This document shows positions 60,992 to 64,000 of a stretch of 64,000 nt of DNA, piece after piece. Origin of the DNA: Streptococcus oriscaviae (GTDB lineage: Bacteria; Bacillota; Bacilli; Lactobacillales; Streptococcaceae); assembly GCF_018137985.1 (NCBI RefSeq), contig NZ_CP073084.1:1984001-2048000 (forward strand), in the 5' to 3' direction. How positions within the stretch are numbered: the stretch's first letter is position 1; every line of letters begins with the position of its first letter. The notes below the pieces were generated by a model. The model worked only from the letters and a program-made list of their open reading frames with translations, ran no database searches and was not told the DNA's origin. A program made the translations under genes and the position numbers.

Positions 60992-61876
60992 ATGAAACGG
61001 TATCTGGCGATTGATATTGGTGGAACGCAAATCAAGTATGGCTTGATTGATAAAGATGGGCATATCCTTCAACAGGAGAAGATGGATACAGAAGCCCACA
61101 AGGGTGGCCCGCATATTTTGGCGACGGTCAAGGATTTGGTGGCAAGCCATCTGACTCAAGGCCCACTTGCAGGTGTCTGCCTGTCCTCAGCAGGGATGGT
61201 TGATCCGGACAAGGGGGAAATTTTCTACTCTGGTCCGCAGATTCCCAACTATGCAGGAACCCGGTTTAAGGCAGAAATTGAGTCACAATTTGGCCTTCCT
61301 TGTGAAATTGAAAATGACGTCAACTGTGCTGGCCTAGCTGAAGGCACATCCGGAGCAGGTCAGGGCAGTCGCCTTAGTCTATGCCTGACAATCGGTACAG
61401 GCATTGGAGGCTGTCTGTTGGTGGATGGGCAAATTTTCCACGGCTTCAGTAATTCAGCCTGCGAGGTTGGCTATATCCATTTGGCAGATGGTGCGTTTCA
61501 AGATTTGGCCTCTACCACAGCCTTGGTTCATTATGTTGCAGAACTCCATGGGCAAGAGGCTGCTGCTTGGTCAGGTTATCGGATTTTTGAAGAAGCCAAG
61601 CGGGGAAATTCTCACTGCATTCAAGGGATTGACCGTCTGGCTGACTATCTGGGGCAGGGCATTGCCAACATTTGCTATGTAGCGAATCCAGAAGTGGTTA
61701 TCTTAGGCGGAGGTATTATGGCGCAAAAAGACTATCTGGCTGAGAAAATTCAAGCTAGCCTTCGGCGCTATCTGGTTTCTAGTATTGCTGAAAAAACAAG
61801 ACTTGCCTTTGCCCACCATGAAAACAATGCGGGCATGTTGGGGGCCTACTACCACTTCAGACAAAAGCAGGGATAA
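60992..61876 (+). CDS. nanK: ROK-family kinase, probable N-acetylmannosamine kinase
   Basis: A 294-residue sugar kinase. The ATP phosphate-binding block is DIGGTQIKYGL (residues 7-17), the substrate Asp is in ENDVNCAGLAE near 110, and the second ATP motif GTGIGG near 135. The Cys-rich zinc motif (CxCGxxGC) of many ROK proteins is absent. Its place between nanA and the esterase points to phosphorylation of ManNAc, feeding NanE. Ribosome site AGGAGG. Confidence 0.87.
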   Translation: MKRYLAIDIGGTQIKYGLIDKDGHILQQEKMDTEAHKGGPHILATVKDLVASHLTQGPLAGVCLSSAGMVDPDKGEIFYSGPQIPNYAGTRFKAEIESQFGLPCEIENDVNCAGLAEGTSGAGQGSRLSLCLTIGTGIGGCLLVDGQIFHGFSNSACEVGYIHLADGAFQDLASTTALVHYVAELHGQEAAAWSGYRIFEEAKRGNSHCIQGIDRLADYLGQGIANICYVANPEVVILGGGIMAQKDYLAEKIQASLRRYLVSSIAEKTRLAFAHHENNAGMLGAYYHFRQKQG

Positions 61877-61888
61877 GGGAGGTTTGAG

Positions 61889-62860
61889 ATGATTGACACC
61901 ATGTCGCTTGAGGAAATGTGGGGCTATCGCGGCCGTCAAGAGGTACCGGCAGACTTTGATGCGTTTTGGGAAAAACAAAAGGCAGAATTGCCCTCTCACC
62001 CTACTTATGAATTAAAGGAAAAGGCGGTTGGATTAGCTCAGCTTGACTGCTATGAACTGACTTTTGCAGGAACCAACGGCTCAAGGGTCTTTGCCAAGTG
62101 CCTCTTTCCTAAGTCGGAGCAAGCTGTACCTGTTCTCTTTTACTTCCATGGCTATCAAGGGCAGAGCCCTGATTGGTCGGAAAACCTCAAATTTGTTGCG
62201 GCAGGCTATGGTGTTGTCTGTATGGATGTGCGTGGACAAGCGGGTCGGTCGAGCGACTTAGGCCAGTTTGCAGGCATGACGGTAAAAGGACAGGTCATCC
62301 GAGGTGCCGTGACAGGTAAGGAGGCTCTTTTCTATAAAGATGTTTACCTAGACGTCTATCAGCTGATTACGATCATTTCTTCTTTGGACTTTGTTGACGA
62401 AAGTCGATTGATTAGCTACGGAGCTTCTCAGGGCGGAGCCTTGGCACTGGTTGCGGCTGCCCTCCATCCTAAAATTAGCCAGACCCTTGCTATCTATCCC
62501 TTCCTTTCAGATTTTAAGCGCGTTTTAGAGCTGGGCAATACCAGCGAAGCCTATGACGAGCTTTTCCGTTATTTTAAATATTCAGATCCCTTCCATGATA
62601 CAGAAGAGATTTTCTTACAAAGTCTGTCCTATATCGACGTGAAAAACCTGGCCCACCTCATCCAATGCCCAGTGGCTATGGTGGTTGCGCTAGAAGATAG
62701 TGTCTGTCCACCTTCCACACAGTTTGCTATTTACAACCGTTTGACCGGGGCTAAGGAAATCAAAATCCTTCCAGACTACGGTCATGATGCACTGAATGTC
62801 AAGGTCAATGACTATGTTTTTGATACCCTGATTGGAACTAAGTTTTTAACCAAAATATAA
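61889..62860 (+). CDS. Acetyl esterase (AXE1/cephalosporin-C deacetylase family)
   Basis: A 323-residue alpha/beta hydrolase. The nucleophile elbow is GASQGG near residue 181, the oxyanion segment is FHGYQG near 88, the acid residue is in ALEDSVCPP near 270, and the catalytic His in PDYGHDA near 298. Start MIDTMSLEEMWGYRG, with GGGAGG upstream. A similar esterase sits in pneumococcal sialic-acid regions, so removal of O-acetyl groups from host sialic acids is a reasonable guess. No signal peptide, so it would act after uptake. Confidence 0.85.
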   Translation: MIDTMSLEEMWGYRGRQEVPADFDAFWEKQKAELPSHPTYELKEKAVGLAQLDCYELTFAGTNGSRVFAKCLFPKSEQAVPVLFYFHGYQGQSPDWSENLKFVAAGYGVVCMDVRGQAGRSSDLGQFAGMTVKGQVIRGAVTGKEALFYKDVYLDVYQLITIISSLDFVDESRLISYGASQGGALALVAAALHPKISQTLAIYPFLSDFKRVLELGNTSEAYDELFRYFKYSDPFHDTEEIFLQSLSYIDVKNLAHLIQCPVAMVVALEDSVCPPSTQFAIYNRLTGAKEIKILPDYGHDALNVKVNDYVFDTLIGTKFLTKI

Positions 62861-62875
62861 GGACGGTTTACAGAA

Positions 62876-62923
62876 AAAACGCATAAAATCAAGGATTCCT
62901 GAGAACTTGATTTTATGCGTTTT
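62876..62923. terminator. Strong bidirectional terminator at the end of the nan operon
   Basis: Perfect 18-bp arms (62876-62893 and 62906-62923; core CGCATAAAATCAAG) with a 12-nt loop and A/T runs on both sides. It separates the convergent esterase and RpiR genes. Confidence 0.95.
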
Positions 62924-62962
62924 ACTATTTTAAGACTTTCTGTCCAGCTTCTTGTTTTTCTA

Positions 62963-63769
62963 CTAAACAATCGTGTGTTTGAAAATATTTTCCTTCTTCT
63001 CTTTGTCAATAGCCAAAAAGTAGGCGTATAGGATGTCAATCATGATAAGAAGGGGGATTTGAGGAGAAATCCGGTTGCCATAGTTGAGGTGACGGACAGA
63101 GGCAACTTGGATGGTATGATCATAGTCTTCGTGTTCAAAGGCTTGGGAGGTAAGCAGAACAGTAGGAACTCCCTTATGTGCGGCCTTGGAAAGACTGTCC
63201 ATGACAATTTCAGTTTGGCCTGACAGTGAAAGTCCCACAACCAGACAGGACTCATCTAAAATATTCGTAGTCCACAGCAGATTGTTGTCATCCGTAACAG
63301 CATCACAGATAACCCCTAGCCGCATAAAGCGAGATTTGGTTTCCATGGCTACCAGACCTGAGCTGCCGATACCGTAAAAATAGACTCGTTTGCTTTGGTC
63401 AATCAGGCGGGCAATTTCTTCCAGCTTGTTTTCATCAACCATATTGTTGGTCATGCCGAGGATTTCGTTGTAGTCGACAAGGACGCGCTTGGTCAGACTG
63501 CGGTGGATATTTTCAAAGTTATTTTTCAGAAAGCGCTGATTGGACTGGTAGGCAAAGACAAACTCCCTGTAACCAGCAAAACCGCATTTTTTGGCAAAAC
63601 GTGTCAGGGCGGATGGAGAAACATGAAGTTCTTGAACCATGGCTTCCAGAGATAGGTCGGTTGTAGAGTTATCCAAGCTGATGAAATACTGGGCAATGCT
63701 CTTTTCTAGCTTGGTCATCTGGTCGAGATTGGTTTCGATGAGATTGTTGATGTTTTGATGGCTTGACAT
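62963..63769 (-). CDS. nanR: RpiR-family regulator of the sialic-acid locus
   Basis: A 268-residue transcription factor. An N-terminal helix-turn-helix of RpiR type (about 1-75, LHVSPSALTRFAKKCGFAGY) precedes a SIS phosphosugar-binding domain (about 120-250, VYFYGIGSSGLVAMETKSRF and LSLSGQTEIV). The ATG at 63769 is chosen because GGGAGAAAA lies just upstream and MSSHQNINN is a sensible N-terminus; the longer frame crosses the divergent promoter region. It probably senses ManNAc-6-P or a related phosphosugar; the symbol is by context. Confidence 0.83.
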   Translation of the reverse strand: MSSHQNINNLIETNLDQMTKLEKSIAQYFISLDNSTTDLSLEAMVQELHVSPSALTRFAKKCGFAGYREFVFAYQSNQRFLKNNFENIHRSLTKRVLVDYNEILGMTNNMVDENKLEEIARLIDQSKRVYFYGIGSSGLVAMETKSRFMRLGVICDAVTDDNNLLWTTNILDESCLVVGLSLSGQTEIVMDSLSKAAHKGVPTVLLTSQAFEHEDYDHTIQVASVRHLNYGNRISPQIPLLIMIDILYAYFLAIDKEKKENIFKHTIV

Positions 63770-63869
63770 GGATTTTCTCCCGTTCTTGATAGGTTCATTG
63801 TACCATACTTGGCAGACTTGGACTAGACTTTTGAACGGGGGAAATTCCCCTTTTTCCTTTATCTTATGG

Positions 63870-63875
63870 TATAAT
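63870..63875 (+). promoter_or_regulatory. -10 box before ybeY
   Basis: TATAAT, 26 bp before the ybeY ATG, in the divergent region with the RpiR gene. Confidence 0.45.
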
Positions 63876-63901
63876 AAAGCCAAGAAAGAAGAGTGAACAA
63901 G

Positions 63902-64000
63902 ATGTATATTGAAATGATTGATGAAACAGGCCAGGTTTCTGAGCAGATGCAGAGCCAGATTCGGGGTCTGCTTGACTTTGCGGCGCAAAAAATTGGCAAA
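63902..64000 (+). CDS. ybeY: Endoribonuclease YbeY, N-terminal part (truncated by window edge)
   Basis: Only 33 codons are visible: [16 protein letters not shown] followed by [11 protein letters not shown], which matches the streptococcal YbeY N-terminus. YbeY takes part in 16S rRNA 3'-end maturation and ribosome quality control. The catalytic His-rich motif lies beyond the window. Ribosome site is weak (GAAGAG). In many streptococci it directly follows phoH; here it does not. Confidence 0.8.
   Translation, partial: MYIEMIDETGQVSEQMQSQIRGLLDFAAQKIGK

Noticed and set aside
63770..63988. A longer N-terminus for the RpiR regulator
   Set aside because: The added 73 residues are antisense to the ybeY promoter and start and resemble no RpiR protein.

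Overview
The window looks like a stretch of Streptococcus suis chromosome, or a very close relative. The housekeeping genes are of streptococcal type (valS, rplK-rplA, pyrH-frr, cvfB, phoH, ald, feoAB, ftsK, a DUF1912 gene, a YozE gene). Two sugar loci match the order known from Streptococcus pneumoniae: the sus sucrose locus and the sat/nan sialic-acid locus. LXG toxins and small hairpin-rich repeats add to the picture. The species is inferred from gene content only; no rRNA or typing gene is present.

Layout. 1-6.7 kb: a DUF438 gene end, small genes, then a T-box leader with a valine-type specifier candidate, followed by VOC, DUF4336, DUF3800 and valS. 6.8-13.3 kb: an AT-rich accessory region with an unknown gene, a decayed IS110-family transposase, a two-methyltransferase restriction-modification-like cluster with a LAGLIDADG-like protein, a Fic gene and the stump of a DUF4143 ATPase gene. 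13.3-16.2 kb: a metallophosphoesterase, a cyclophilin lipoprotein, and a VOC plus SAP-like pair. 16.2-22.6 kb: sus regulon (LacI regulator, two CUT1 permeases, binding lipoprotein, GH32 hydrolase) with three identical 12-bp operators and cre-like sites. 22.7-39.9 kb: core genes. 39.7-46.4 kb: an LXG-PoNe DNase effector with three PoNi immunity genes and two silent toxin tails, bracketed by a 108-bp direct repeat of an acetyltransferase gene end. 46.4-46.9 kb: a MITE-like element made of hairpins. 47-50 kb: the feo iron locus and tRNA-Thr. 50-54.5 kb: a heterodimeric ABC exporter behind a leader peptide and attenuator, then a HAD hydrolase. 54.7-63.8 kb: the sialic-acid regulon (nanE, satABC, YhcH, DUF624, nanA, nanK, esterase, RpiR regulator), then the start of ybeY.

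How the parts work together. The sus genes should import and hydrolyse sucrose or fructo-oligosaccharides under SusR and probably CcpA. The sat/nan genes import sialic acid and convert it through ManNAc and ManNAc-6-P to GlcNAc-6-P, with a perfect cre at the promoter. The most unusual parts are the toxin-immunity cassette array, where both the toxin tail and the facing half of the immunity protein vary between conserved recombination arms, the LAGLIDADG-linked methyltransferase cluster, and the upstream-ORF attenuator in front of the multidrug-type exporter.
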